Below are positions 35,239 through 44,932 of a stretch of DNA of 64,000 nucleotides, piece after piece. Made by a program: the position numbers and the translations under genes. Location of the stretch: the NCBI GenBank assembly GCA_036262035.1, contig DATAJS010000010.1:1-64000 (forward strand), read 5' to 3'. The stretch comes from Burkholderiales bacterium (GTDB taxonomy: Bacteria; Pseudomonadota; Gammaproteobacteria; Burkholderiales; SG8-41). The stretch's first letter is position 1. Every line of letters begins with the position of its first letter. A model generated the notes under the pieces. The model did not search any database, had not been told where the DNA came from, and saw only the letters and a program-made list of their open reading frames with translations.

Positions 35239-36522
35239 CTAAACCGTCACCGGATCGGTGTCGAGCGGCGCGAAGAGCCCGTGGCGCGCGTGCTCGCTGA
35301 AGTGGCGCTCGCGCGGCAGCACGATCGAGCACGAGCGCACGTGCTGCCCGGCCGGATCGAGGCCCGGCAGGCGATGCCCGAGGCGGTTGTCCTCGGCGGC
35401 TTTGAGCAGCAGCCGCCGCGCGCGCACGATGCCGAGGTCGGTGGGACAGAGGTTCTCGCGCGAGCGGTCCTGTATCGGTCCCATCGATTCCTGCAGGGAC
35501 GCGTCCTGCATCGCAATGCCCGTCACACCCGAAAAGCTGGCGCCGCTTTTCTGAGCCGCGCGGTCGATGAGGTAATCGTTCGACTTGTTGGCGAGCGGCA
35601 CGAACGTGCCGGGCACGTATTGCACGTGGATGCCCGCGCCGTTCTTCATCGCGGTGAGCTCGGCGCCGGTCAGCGCGCGGCCGGGGTGGTAGTTGATGCT
35701 CCACGCCCACGTGCGGTGGTCGTCGATCGGCACCCACGCATGCGCACCGAGCGGGTGCCCCGCGCGCGGCGGGATGATGGTGTACCACGGCACGATGTAC
35801 GGCGTGATGCGCCAGTAGTACGCGCCGTCCTCGGCGTTGCGCCTCGCGCCGATCAGCAGACCGCCGTCGAAGTCGACGACGTCGAACTGCGGCATCGTGT
35901 CCGCCGCGTTGTACTCGTTGCCCTTGCTGCCGACGAACAGCGGATCGGTCTTGAGCGCGCCGCCGTGCAGAAAGGTGACGTGCGAGGAGTCGATGCCGCC
36001 TTCGAGCGCCTGCAGGTAATTGCATTCCTGCAGGCGCTTGGAAACGTAGCGGCGCTCGGGCGGGACTTCGACCCATTCGAGCCCCGGAGGCGCGGGTTGC
36101 AGAGCCGGCGGTCCCATGTACGTCCACACCAGGCCCGCCGCTTCGATGCACGGATAGCTCTTGAGCTTCATGCGCGCGCGCATCGGACCGCCCTCGCCTT
36201 CGGACGGCAGGTCGACGCACTGGCCGGTGACGTCGTATTTCCACCCGTGATACGGGCAGCGCAGGCCGCAGTCCTCGTTGCGGCCGAACCACAGCGACAC
36301 GCCGCGGTGGGCGCAGAACTCGTCGATGAGGCCGATGCGCCCCCGGGTGTCGCGGAACGCGACGAGACGCTCGCCGAGGAGCTTGACGCGCACCGGCGCG
36401 CAGTCGGGCTCGGGCAGCTCTGCAGCGTGCAGCGCCGGGATCCAGTAGCGCCGGAAGAGCTCGCCCATCAGCGTGCCGGGCCCCACCCGGATCATCGCTT
36501 CGTTCTGCTCGTGCGTGATCAT
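35239..36522 (-). CDS. Rieske 2Fe-2S aromatic ring-hydroxylating oxygenase subunit
   Basis: The terminal oxygenase of a Rieske non-heme iron system, of the phthalate 4,5-dioxygenase or vanillate demethylase kind. In the 427-residue protein the Rieske ligands are Cys70, His72, Cys89 and His92 (CAHRG and CPYHGW). The mononuclear iron site is in EGGIDSSHVTFLHGG. It acts on an aromatic ring or aryl ether with electrons from a reductase, which is not encoded nearby. An AGGAGG site precedes the ATG. It lies 10 nt after the alcohol dehydrogenase gene and is likely cotranscribed. Confidence 0.92.
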   Translation of the reverse strand: MITHEQNEAMIRVGPGTLMGELFRRYWIPALHAAELPEPDCAPVRVKLLGERLVAFRDTRGRIGLIDEFCAHRGVSLWFGRNEDCGLRCPYHGWKYDVTGQCVDLPSEGEGGPMRARMKLKSYPCIEAAGLVWTYMGPPALQPAPPGLEWVEVPPERRYVSKRLQECNYLQALEGGIDSSHVTFLHGGALKTDPLFVGSKGNEYNAADTMPQFDVVDFDGGLLIGARRNAEDGAYYWRITPYIVPWYTIIPPRAGHPLGAHAWVPIDDHRTWAWSINYHPGRALTGAELTAMKNGAGIHVQYVPGTFVPLANKSNDYLIDRAAQKSGASFSGVTGIAMQDASLQESMGPIQDRSRENLCPTDLGIVRARRLLLKAAEDNRLGHRLPGLDPAGQHVRSCSIVLPRERHFSEHARHGLFAPLDTDPVTV

Positions 36523-36532
36523 GTGCGCCCTC

Positions 36533-37639
36533 CTATTGCCACGGCAGCAGCGAGGCGTGGATGACATCGGGCACGCCGTGACCGCCGACCGATTTGATCG
36601 CGAGGTCGACGTCCTTCAGTCCGAAGCGGTGCGTCGTCACTTTCTCCAGCGGAAAGCGCCTGGACGCGAGCTGCTGGAGCGCGAGCTCGCACGCGCGGTA
36701 GCTGTGGCCGCGCGCGCTCTTCAGCGTGATCGCTTTGGTCGTCATGCGCCCGATCGGGAAGTCGGGGAACAGCGCCATCTCGCCCTGCACGACCATCGTT
36801 CCCGCCTTACGCTTGAGCGCTTCGATGCCGAGCAGCGCCGGCGCGGTGCCCGCGCCTGCGGTGCAATCGAGCACGACGTCGACGCCTTTGCCCTGCGTGA
36901 TCTCGATGAGGCGGCCGTACGGCTCTTCGCGGTCGACGTCGATGACGTAATCGGCGCCGAGCGCCTTGGCGACTTCGAGTCGCGCTCCATCCTTCGCGGT
37001 GCCGGTGACGATGATGAGCGAAGCGCCGGCCTGCTTGCAGATCACGGTCTGCGACAGTCCCTGCTGCCCCGGCCCCTGGATGAGCACGCTGGAATCGTAG
37101 CCCACGCCGCCGTCGAAGAGCGACCACTCCACGCCGTTGGCCATCGGCGTCACCAGCCCGGCGAGCTCGGCCGACACGCCTTGCGGCACGTGATGCACGA
37201 TCGCGTTCCACGGCACATAGACGTACTGGGCGAAGCCGCCCCACAGGTGCGGCGCGAGTCTAGCGGAGGTGTAGCCGTAGCGGATCGCGTCGGGATTGCC
37301 GCGCCAGTCGGTGTTCTCGCAGTGCCGATACTGGCCGGCGTGACACCATTCGCACTGGCCGCACGACACGTAGTGCTCGACGAAGACGAGGTCGCCGTCC
37401 CTGAAGCCTTTGCGGCGCGTGAACTCGCGGCCCGCTTTCGCGATCGTGCCGATGTTCTCGTGGCCCATGATCACCGGATCGCTCGACGGCGGCGTCTTGT
37501 AGAGCTTGACGTCGGTGCCGCAGATGCCCGCGACTTCCAACTTCATGAGCGCGCCGTCGGGCGGGATCTCGGGCATCGGAAACTCGCGGAGCTCGGTCGT
37601 GCCCGGCCCCGTCCTGACCGCTGCGAGTACTTGCTCCAT
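36533..37639 (-). CDS. Zinc-dependent medium-chain alcohol dehydrogenase
   Basis: An NAD(P)-linked oxidoreductase, 368 residues. The catalytic zinc ligands are Cys40 in GICGTD and His60/Glu61 in GHENIG; the structural zinc cysteines are 93, 96, 99 and 107 (CGQCEWC, RHC). The Rossmann domain has VLIQGPGQQGLSQTV. The substrate could be an alcohol, polyol or threonine-like compound. It lies between DUF1330 and the Rieske oxygenase in a same-strand series, so a role in an aromatic or ether degradation path is plausible. Confidence 0.92.
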   Translation of the reverse strand: MEQVLAAVRTGPGTTELREFPMPEIPPDGALMKLEVAGICGTDVKLYKTPPSSDPVIMGHENIGTIAKAGREFTRRKGFRDGDLVFVEHYVSCGQCEWCHAGQYRHCENTDWRGNPDAIRYGYTSARLAPHLWGGFAQYVYVPWNAIVHHVPQGVSAELAGLVTPMANGVEWSLFDGGVGYDSSVLIQGPGQQGLSQTVICKQAGASLIIVTGTAKDGARLEVAKALGADYVIDVDREEPYGRLIEITQGKGVDVVLDCTAGAGTAPALLGIEALKRKAGTMVVQGEMALFPDFPIGRMTTKAITLKSARGHSYRACELALQQLASRRFPLEKVTTHRFGLKDVDLAIKSVGGHGVPDVIHASLLPWQ

Positions 37640-37680
37640 CGCTCCTCCCGGCGCGCCCGCGGGCGCTTTAGGTTACGCGA

Positions 37681-37986
37681 TCATGTCGTAGCATCCCCGC
37701 TCTCGACGATCACCTGCTCGACTTCGCCGACGCCGTCGGCTCTACGATACGCCGCAGCCGCCTGATACTCCGGCGAGCGATGGCACGCCACCGCCTGCTC
37801 CATCGTCGGGAACTCGATGACGACGTGGCGCGTGAATTTCTCGGGACCTTCCATGATCCGGTAGTCGCCGCCGCGCGCGAGCACCTTGCCGCCGAACTTC
37901 GCGATGATCGCGGGGACGAGGTCGGTGTACTTCTTGTATTCGACGGGATCGTCGATCCTGCAGCGTGCGAGCCAGTAAGCCGCCAT
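37681..37986 (-). CDS. DUF1330 domain protein
   Basis: A small dimeric alpha/beta-barrel (ferredoxin-like) protein of 101 residues. YWLARCRIDDPVEYKKYTDLVP at the start and HVVIEFPTMEQAVACHRSPEY near residue 55 are the family signature. The biochemical role is unknown; relatives often stand beside catabolic enzymes. A GGAGGG site lies directly upstream. It precedes the alcohol dehydrogenase by 41 nt. Confidence 0.9.
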   Translation of the reverse strand: MAAYWLARCRIDDPVEYKKYTDLVPAIIAKFGGKVLARGGDYRIMEGPEKFTRHVVIEFPTMEQAVACHRSPEYQAAAAYRRADGVGEVEQVIVESGDATT

Positions 37987-37999
37987 GAGCCCTCCGGGC

Positions 38000-38047
38000 A
38001 GTGTTAAGTGTTGAGTTAAAAGCGCCGTTCACTTAACACTCAACACT
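38000..38047. repeat. Inverted repeat AGTGTTAAGTG / CACTTAACACT (family G)
   Basis: Perfect 11-nt arms at 38000-38010 and 38030-38040 enclose a 19-nt loop. Partial copies (TTGAGT, ACTCAACACT) lie beside them. It fills the gap between the phosphodiesterase and DUF1330 genes. Confidence 0.75.
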
Positions 38048-38049
38048 CA

Positions 38050-39609
38050 TCACTGTGTTTCCTTCCAGCCTTTATCGATATAGCGCTTGCCCGCGGTGAC
38101 GCTCACCTGGAGCGCGGCGCGATACGCGCCGTTGGCGACGCGCAGCGTCTTCGTCTCCATCGCCACCTGCTCCTGGTCGGGGCCTTCGTTCAGCGCCTCG
38201 AGCAGGGGACGGCCGTCGGCGTCGGGCGCCGCGATGCCGAGGAGGTGCATGAGCGTCGGCGCGACGTCGACGTTGGAGCTCGGCGTCCTCACCACCGCGC
38301 TCCGCTTGAAGTCGGGCCCCCACGCGATCATGGTGTTGCGCACCGTCCACGGGCCGATGCCGCCGTGGTTGGCGCCGCTGCCTTCGGTCGGCCCGGTCCG
38401 GCCGCTCGCGGTCTGGTTGTAGTCGCCGCCGCGCATGCCGTAGCGGTTGAGCGCCGAAGACCACGGGAACGTGAAGACGATGTCGGGGCTGCGCTCGTGA
38501 CCGCCGAGGTGCACGTACTGGAGCGAGAACGTGCCGGCGACGCCGCCTTCGTGCTCGGCGCCGCCGCGCTTACCTGCAGTGAATACGACACCGCACCATT
38601 TCTGCACCTGAAGATACTGCACGATCTCCGCAATGCGCTTCGGGTCGCGGCCTTTCACGTGCAGCGAGATCGCCTGGCCGCTGGACGCGATCACTACGTC
38701 GTCGCTGTCGGGCTTCATGAACCCGGCGTTCGTCAACGCCTCGGTGACGTTCACGACGTAGCCGGTCTGGCCGAAACCGTGGTCGGAGACCACGATCACG
38801 TTGGTCTTGTCGCGGATGCCGAGCTGGTCGAGCTTTTGCAGCACCGCGCCGATGTGGCGGTCGTCGTTGCGTATCGACGCACGCGCCTCCCGCGATCCGA
38901 TGCCGAAGCCGTGCTGGGCGTGGTCGGGCTCGGTGAGCCAGGTGTAGACGACCGTCGGCTTCATCTCCGGGATCACGTGCTCGCGCAGCACGTCGAGCGC
39001 CCAGTCGACCGATTTGTCGTACGGCTCTTTCCCGCCTTTCTTCGGCGGCGGTCCGAAGCGCTTGAGTATCGTCTCACCGAGCGATGCGGGATAACCGCCG
39101 CCCGCGATGTCGCCGTTGATCACGATGCCGCTGCCGCGATGCGCCTTGGGCGCGAGCAGCAGCGCGCTCCCGGTCCCTCCCGAGCTCACGACGACCATGG
39201 TGCGTCCCGCCGCCTGCATCCTCTCCGCGATGCCGGTGGCGGTCACCATGCGGCCCGAAGTCGCTTCGTCGAGCTCGAGCAGGCGCTGGTAATGGCTGTT
39301 GGTGAACGCGCGCCTGGGATCGACCGCGGGCACGTAGATCGAGTTGCCCATGATCCCGTGGTGCGCGGGATACATGCCGCTGCCGAGCGAGGTTGCGTTC
39401 ACGCGCGTCACCGTCGGGAACACCGCGTGGGTGTGCTCGAACGCCACACCTTCCTTGCGCAGCCGGTAGAGGTTCGGAGTCTAGGTCGGGTCGATGCTGT
39501 CGGGCCGCAGGCCGTCGAGGACGAAGACGAGGTGGAGGACGGCGTTCGATTGCGCGTGTGCCGCGGCCGAGAAGGCCGCGAGCAGCAGCGCAAGGAAGGC
39601 GCGTCTCAC
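38050..39609 (-). pseudogene. Alkaline-phosphatase-superfamily phosphodiesterase interrupted by an in-frame amber codon
   Basis: A secreted type I phosphodiesterase/nucleotide pyrophosphatase-like enzyme of about 519 codons. A GTG at 39609, overlapping the upstream stop, begins a Sec signal peptide (RRAFLALLLAAFSAAAHAQ) and LVFVLDGLRPDSIDPT. A TAG at 39481-39483 follows, and the same frame resumes at once with TPNLYRLRKEGVAFEHTHAVFPTVTR. A GAG-to-TAG change would explain it. The downstream part is intact: the FPTVTRVNATS nucleophile region, SDHGFGQTG and GANHGG metal sites. It is either a recent pseudogene, a readthrough case or a base-call error. Confidence 0.85.
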
Positions 39610-40484
39610 TTCTCCACCGTGTCCGCTTCGATCCTGTAGTACTCCTCCAGCCCGATCAGGTCTTCGACCTCCTTGCGCCAGACGATCATCTGCTCCGGGT
39701 CGTTGCCGGAGACGCCTTCGGTCACCATGCTGGTGATCACGCGCTTGAGCGTCTGGGTCACCGGGCACAGCAGCGCGGTCGGATACGTGGAGAGCTTGTA
39801 GCCGATGTCCTGAAACTCCTGGACCGAAAAGAGCGGCCGCCGCAGCTTGTTGCCTTCGCTGTTGGTATACGCGAGCGGCCCCTTGATCTCCTTCACCGCC
39901 TGGATCGCTTCCTCGCGCGTGTTGGGAAAGATCATCACCATCTCCGCACCGGCTTCGAGGTAGAGGTTCGCTCGCTCTACGCCTTCCCTGAAACCGTCGG
40001 TGCGCATCGAGTCGGTGCGCCCCATGATCATGAAGTCCGGATCGGTCTTCGCGGCGACCGCGGCCTTGATCTTGGCCACCATCTCGTCGCGCGGAATCAC
40101 GTGCTCCACACCCTTGTGATAGTGCACGCGCTTGGGATAGATCTGGTCTTCGATGTGGATCGCCGCGGCGCCCGCCTTCTCGAGCTCTTTCACGCAGCGC
40201 ATGACGTGCAGCGGCTCACCGTACCCCGCGCCCGCGTCGACCACCACCGGGATCTTCACCGCCGACGTGACGTACTTGGTCGTCCACGCGAGCTCGGTCA
40301 GCGTGAGCAGCGGCTCGCTCGTCACGTAATGCGTGCCGAGCTGATAGCCGCCGATGTGCACGCACTCGATGCCGAGCGCTTCGGCGACGCGCGCGGTATA
40401 CGGATCCCAGATGCCGAGTGCGGGGATGAACTTCGGCCGCGCCATGAGCTCGCGGAAACGCTTCAGCGCCGATGTGTTCTGCAC
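39606..40484 (-). CDS. Isocitrate lyase/PEP mutase superfamily enzyme, variant loop
   Basis: A second TIM-barrel enzyme of this superfamily, 292 residues. VVVDAGAGYGE corresponds to the Mg-binding strand, but the first Asp-Ala-Asp motif reads DAG. The catalytic loop is YPKRVHYH (118-123 KRVHYH) instead of KKCGH or KRCGH, so the usual cysteine is missing. It may be a hydrolase or an aldolase-type relative rather than a lyase. The GTG start has a GGAGAG site. Its stop overlaps the phosphodiesterase start by 4 nt and it lies 12 nt after a Bug gene. Confidence 0.85.
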   Translation of the reverse strand: MQNTSALKRFRELMARPKFIPALGIWDPYTARVAEALGIECVHIGGYQLGTHYVTSEPLLTLTELAWTTKYVTSAVKIPVVVDAGAGYGEPLHVMRCVKELEKAGAAAIHIEDQIYPKRVHYHKGVEHVIPRDEMVAKIKAAVAAKTDPDFMIMGRTDSMRTDGFREGVERANLYLEAGAEMVMIFPNTREEAIQAVKEIKGPLAYTNSEGNKLRRPLFSVQEFQDIGYKLSTYPTALLCPVTQTLKRVITSMVTEGVSGNDPEQMIVWRKEVEDLIGLEEYYRIEADTVEK

Positions 40485-40496
40485 GTGCGATCTCTC

Positions 40497-41468
40497 CTAA
40501 TACGATTCCGGTTTCATGCCCGCGAACTTCATCACCGCGCCCCATTTCTCCATCTCGGAGCGGACGAACGCGGCGAACTCCTCCGGCGTGCTCGGCTCGG
40601 CGACGACGCCGACGGTGCCGAACTGGTTTTGCAGCTCGGTCGTGCGCAGCAGGCCGACGACCCCGCGGTTCAGTTGATCCACGATGTTTTTCGGTACGCC
40701 GCGCGGCGCGGTGATGCCGTACCACGTGCCCGCTTCGACGCCGGCCACGCCGCCCTCGGCGATCGTCGGGATGTCGGGCGCGAGCGGCGAGCGCGCCGCG
40801 GTCGCTACGCCGAGCGCGCGCAGCTTGCCCGCTTTCACCTGCGGCAGGGCGCCGACGAGATTGGGCATGCCGAACTGGGTCTCGCCGGACAGGATCGCAG
40901 TCACCGCGGGGCCGGTGCCTTTATACGAGACCTGCCGCGCTTCCAGACCCGACTGCTTCAGGAACAGCACCACCGCGAGGTGGCCGATGCTGCCCGCGCC
41001 GGGCGTGGGATACACGAACTGCCCCGGCTTCTGCTTCGCCACCGCGACGAACTCCTTCAGCGTCGTCGCGGCAAACGAAGGATGCGTGACGAGCGCGAAA
41101 GGCACCGAGCCCACGCGCGTGATGAAGGTGAAGTCGCGCAGCGGGTCGTACGGCAGCTTGCGATACGCGACCGCGGTCACCGAATGCGACGCGGTCGCGA
41201 AGCCGAGGGTGTAACCGTCGGCGGGCGCCTTGGCGACGAGGTCGGTGCCGATGATGCTCGCGGCGCCGGGACGGTTGTCGACCACGACGGGCTGGCCGAG
41301 CTTTTCCGAGAGCTTCTGCGCGAGCATGCGGCCGGGCACATCCGAGCCGCCGGGCGCGAAGCCGACGATCAGACGGATTGGACGGGAGGGATAGGCGCCG
41401 CTCGTGGCGGCGGTTGCCGAACACGCGACGAGCGCGATCGTAAATGCCACGGCGAGCCGCGCGATCAC
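40497..41468 (-). CDS. Bug/TctC-family substrate-binding protein
   Basis: A periplasmic receptor of 323 residues beginning at GTG. The signal peptide (residues 1-21, ACSATAA end) is followed by YPSRPIRLIVGFAPGGSDVPGR. VSYKGTGPAVTAILSGE is the central block. It is the first gene of a same-strand run through the isocitrate-lyase-like enzyme, phosphodiesterase, DUF1330, alcohol dehydrogenase and Rieske oxygenase, and so may import the substrate of that path. Confidence 0.92.
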   Translation of the reverse strand: MIARLAVAFTIALVACSATAATSGAYPSRPIRLIVGFAPGGSDVPGRMLAQKLSEKLGQPVVVDNRPGAASIIGTDLVAKAPADGYTLGFATASHSVTAVAYRKLPYDPLRDFTFITRVGSVPFALVTHPSFAATTLKEFVAVAKQKPGQFVYPTPGAGSIGHLAVVLFLKQSGLEARQVSYKGTGPAVTAILSGETQFGMPNLVGALPQVKAGKLRALGVATAARSPLAPDIPTIAEGGVAGVEAGTWYGITAPRGVPKNIVDQLNRGVVGLLRTTELQNQFGTVGVVAEPSTPEEFAAFVRSEMEKWGAVMKFAGMKPESY

Positions 41469-41525
41469 GATCCTCGCGCTCCGTGGTTACGCCTGCACAC
41501 GCTTTTAGTCATGCGGCTTCCCTGG

Positions 41526-41846
41526 TCATGGAATGTTTACCTCCGTGTAGCTTCCGGGAACAGCCGAATCAACGGCCCGCACCACGCTGTCGATGGCCCG
41601 CTGTATCCGCGGCCAGCTCGGTGTGGAAAGAACGACGAAAGCAACACGGCGAGCCGCGAGATTCTGCCGATGCTTCAGATTCAGGTCCGTCGTAACCGGA
41701 ACCTCCAGCCCTGCGTTCTCAGCCGCGTCGATCAAAGCGCCGTTCTTGTGTTGCGACCAACCACGTTCGTACGCCGTGGTGACGTCGTGATGCGTCAGAG
41801 ACTGACGCAGTGGAACCGGAGTGCCCTGGTCGAATAGGACACGCAC
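41526..41846 (-). CDS. DUF5615 PIN-like toxin
   Basis: A small PIN-like nuclease-fold protein of 106 residues, the probable toxin of a type II toxin-antitoxin pair. RVLFDQGTPVPLRQ at the start has the first acidic residue, and PVTTDLNLKHRQN holds the second. A GTG start directly abuts the stop of the DUF433 gene upstream. The base composition looks somewhat less GC-rich than its neighbours, which would fit horizontal transfer. Confidence 0.82.
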   Translation of the reverse strand: MRVLFDQGTPVPLRQSLTHHDVTTAYERGWSQHKNGALIDAAENAGLEVPVTTDLNLKHRQNLAARRVAFVVLSTPSWPRIQRAIDSVVRAVDSAVPGSYTEVNIP

Positions 41847-42068
41847 CTACGCAGAAGCCAGGGCGCTCTTCGCGGCGTGCTCGAGGACCTGCTTGACCTG
41901 ATCCATAGTGACGCCCGGAAACCATTCAACGAATTCTGACGCGACCGCACCATCCTCGAGGTTTTCGAACAGTGCCGCCACCGGTACGCGTGTGTCGCGA
42001 AACAGCCAAGCCCCCCCGACGCGTTCGGGGTCGCGCTCAACAGCAGGACAGGAAGACCAATCGATCAT
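41847..42068 (-). CDS. DUF433 antitoxin
   Basis: A 73-residue DUF433 protein. RDTRVPVAALFENLEDGAV is the family signature, with a winged-helix-like fold. DUF433 genes commonly precede DUF5615 genes and act as antitoxins. Here the toxin start follows the stop with no gap, which is the normal arrangement. Confidence 0.88.
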   Translation of the reverse strand: MIDWSSCPAVERDPERVGGAWLFRDTRVPVAALFENLEDGAVASEFVEWFPGVTMDQVKQVLEHAAKSALASA

Positions 42069-42127
42069 CGCGCTACGGTATCACCGACCCCGAGGCGCGT
42101 CTAACGGGGGGGATAGGGGAGCAACGC

Positions 42128-43069
42128 TCACTCCTCCTTGATCCCCTGCTTCCTGATCAGCTTCGCCGCGCGGTCGATGTCGTGGCGCAGCCACGCGGCG
42201 AACGCGTCGGGGGTGTTGGCGACGACCTGATTCCCCGAAGCGAACATGCGCTCTTTCGCATCCGGCGCGTTCAACGCGCGCGCGATCTCCTGCTGGAGCT
42301 TGGCGACGATCGCCGGCAGGGTTTTCGCCGGCGCGAAGATGCCCTGCGGCGAGACCGACTCGTACCCCGGAAGCGTCGATGCGATCGTCGGTATGCCGGG
42401 CAGCAGCGGGCTGGGCTCGAGCGAGCCGACGCCGAGCGCGCGGATCTTGCCCTGCTTGATATACGACGTGCCCGACGCCCCGGGGAACATGATCTGCGCT
42501 TCGCCCGTCATGAGCCCGATGAGCGCAGGGCCCGAGCCTTTGTAAGGCACGCGCACGAGGTTGACGCCGGCCATCGCGCGAAACAGCTCCCCGGCGAGAT
42601 GCGGTCCCGCACCGATCGTTCCGGCCGCGTAATTGAGCTGGCCCGGTTTGGATTTTGCGAGCACGATCAGCTCGCGCACCGTCTTCACGGGCAGCGACGG
42701 ATGCACCGCGAGGATGCTCGGGCTCACCACCGCCATCGTCACCGGCGCGAAGTCGCGCAGCACGTCCCACGGGGTATTGCGCAGCAGCGGCTGCAGCCAT
42801 GCGGGGCTGCCGTTGACGTGCAGCGTGTAACCGTCCGCCGGCGCTTTCGCCGCGACTTCGGGCGCGATGGGACCGCGGTTGTCGACGACGAACTGCTGTC
42901 CGAGGGCTTCGGAGAGCCTGGGCGCGACGAGCCGCGCGACCAGATCGGAGCCTCCGCCGGCGGCGGGGACGATCAGGCGGACGGGCTTGGAGGGATAGGC
43001 GTCCTGCGCGGATGCGATTGCAGCGGAGCAACCACCGACGACGAACAACAGCTTTGCAGCATGATGCAC
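42128..43069 (-). CDS. Bug/TctC-family substrate-binding protein
   Basis: A receptor of 313 residues with a GTG start behind a GGAGGAG site. The signal peptide ends near AIASA, and the mature chain begins QDAYPSKPVRLIVPAAGGGSD. VPYKGSGPALIGLMTGE marks the central block. It is a bit shorter than the others, with a compressed segment around AGTIGAGPHLAGELFR. It stands alone between the toxin-antitoxin pair and a family C repeat. Confidence 0.92.
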   Translation of the reverse strand: MHHAAKLLFVVGGCSAAIASAQDAYPSKPVRLIVPAAGGGSDLVARLVAPRLSEALGQQFVVDNRGPIAPEVAAKAPADGYTLHVNGSPAWLQPLLRNTPWDVLRDFAPVTMAVVSPSILAVHPSLPVKTVRELIVLAKSKPGQLNYAAGTIGAGPHLAGELFRAMAGVNLVRVPYKGSGPALIGLMTGEAQIMFPGASGTSYIKQGKIRALGVGSLEPSPLLPGIPTIASTLPGYESVSPQGIFAPAKTLPAIVAKLQQEIARALNAPDAKERMFASGNQVVANTPDAFAAWLRHDIDRAAKLIRKQGIKEE

Positions 43070-43103
43070 GGGAACGGCTCCTCCGTTTTTATTTTCGGCG
43101 TCA

Positions 43104-43143
43104 AACCAGGGTCAGACCCCGATGAAGCCGGGGTCTGACCCTA
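43104..43143. repeat. Family C palindrome at the peroxiredoxin stop codon
   Basis: AGGGTCAGACCCC and GGGGTCTGACCCT are inverted copies separated by a short spacer. The right-hand copy forms the TAG stop of the peroxiredoxin gene. Confidence 0.85.
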
Positions 43144-43725
43144 CAAAAAGTGTCCGGCTTTCCTTTCGACCAGCCAGTGGATCACCGTGGGCGCGCTGGT
43201 GTCCGGCGGGAACACCGGATAGAAGACGTGCTCGATCACGCCGTCGTGGATGACGAGCGTGAGCCGCTTGATGAGCGTCATGCCTTCGACCTCGAACGTC
43301 GGCAGGTTCAGCGCGCGCTGGAGCTCGAGCTTCTCGTCCGAAAGGATCCGAAAAGGCAGGTGCAGCCGCGCGACGAGCTCTTCCTGATACCCGGTGTCCT
43401 GCGTCGACAGCCCGAACAGGTGATCGACGCCCAGGTCGAGCAGCTCCTGGTAGTGATCGCGATAACCGCAGCTCTGCGGCGTGCACCCGCGCGCGCCGGG
43501 GATCGCGTCCCAGCCTGCCGGCGGCGCCTCGTCGGGCTTGCCGGTGCGCGGGTAGATGTAGACCACGCTCCAGCCTTTCAGCGCCGACAGGTCGACGCTG
43601 CCGCCCCCGGTCGCCGCAAGTGCGATCGACGGCAGCTGCATGCCGGGAAGATGGGCGCACGCACCGTCGTCCTGCGGTTCGGGCAGACCCGCCGGGAGCT
43701 GGTAGAGGTTATCGGTGCGCGCCAT
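43141..43725 (-). CDS. Peroxiredoxin (AhpC/TSA-like)
   Basis: A thiol peroxidase of 194 residues. VVYIYPRTG precedes a variable loop and then GARGCTPQSCGYRD, with Cys81 as the likely peroxidatic residue and Cys86 as a possible resolving one. VDHLFGLSTQ is the next family strand. No signal peptide. The TAG stop is contributed by a family C repeat. It lies 6 nt after dapE, so both are probably on one transcript. Confidence 0.85.
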   Translation of the reverse strand: MARTDNLYQLPAGLPEPQDDGACAHLPGMQLPSIALAATGGGSVDLSALKGWSVVYIYPRTGKPDEAPPAGWDAIPGARGCTPQSCGYRDHYQELLDLGVDHLFGLSTQDTGYQEELVARLHLPFRILSDEKLELQRALNLPTFEVEGMTLIKRLTLVIHDGVIEHVFYPVFPPDTSAPTVIHWLVERKAGHFL

Positions 43726-43731
43726 CGCGTT

Positions 43732-44925
<1,194 letters not shown>

Positions 44926-44932
44926 TCACCCC

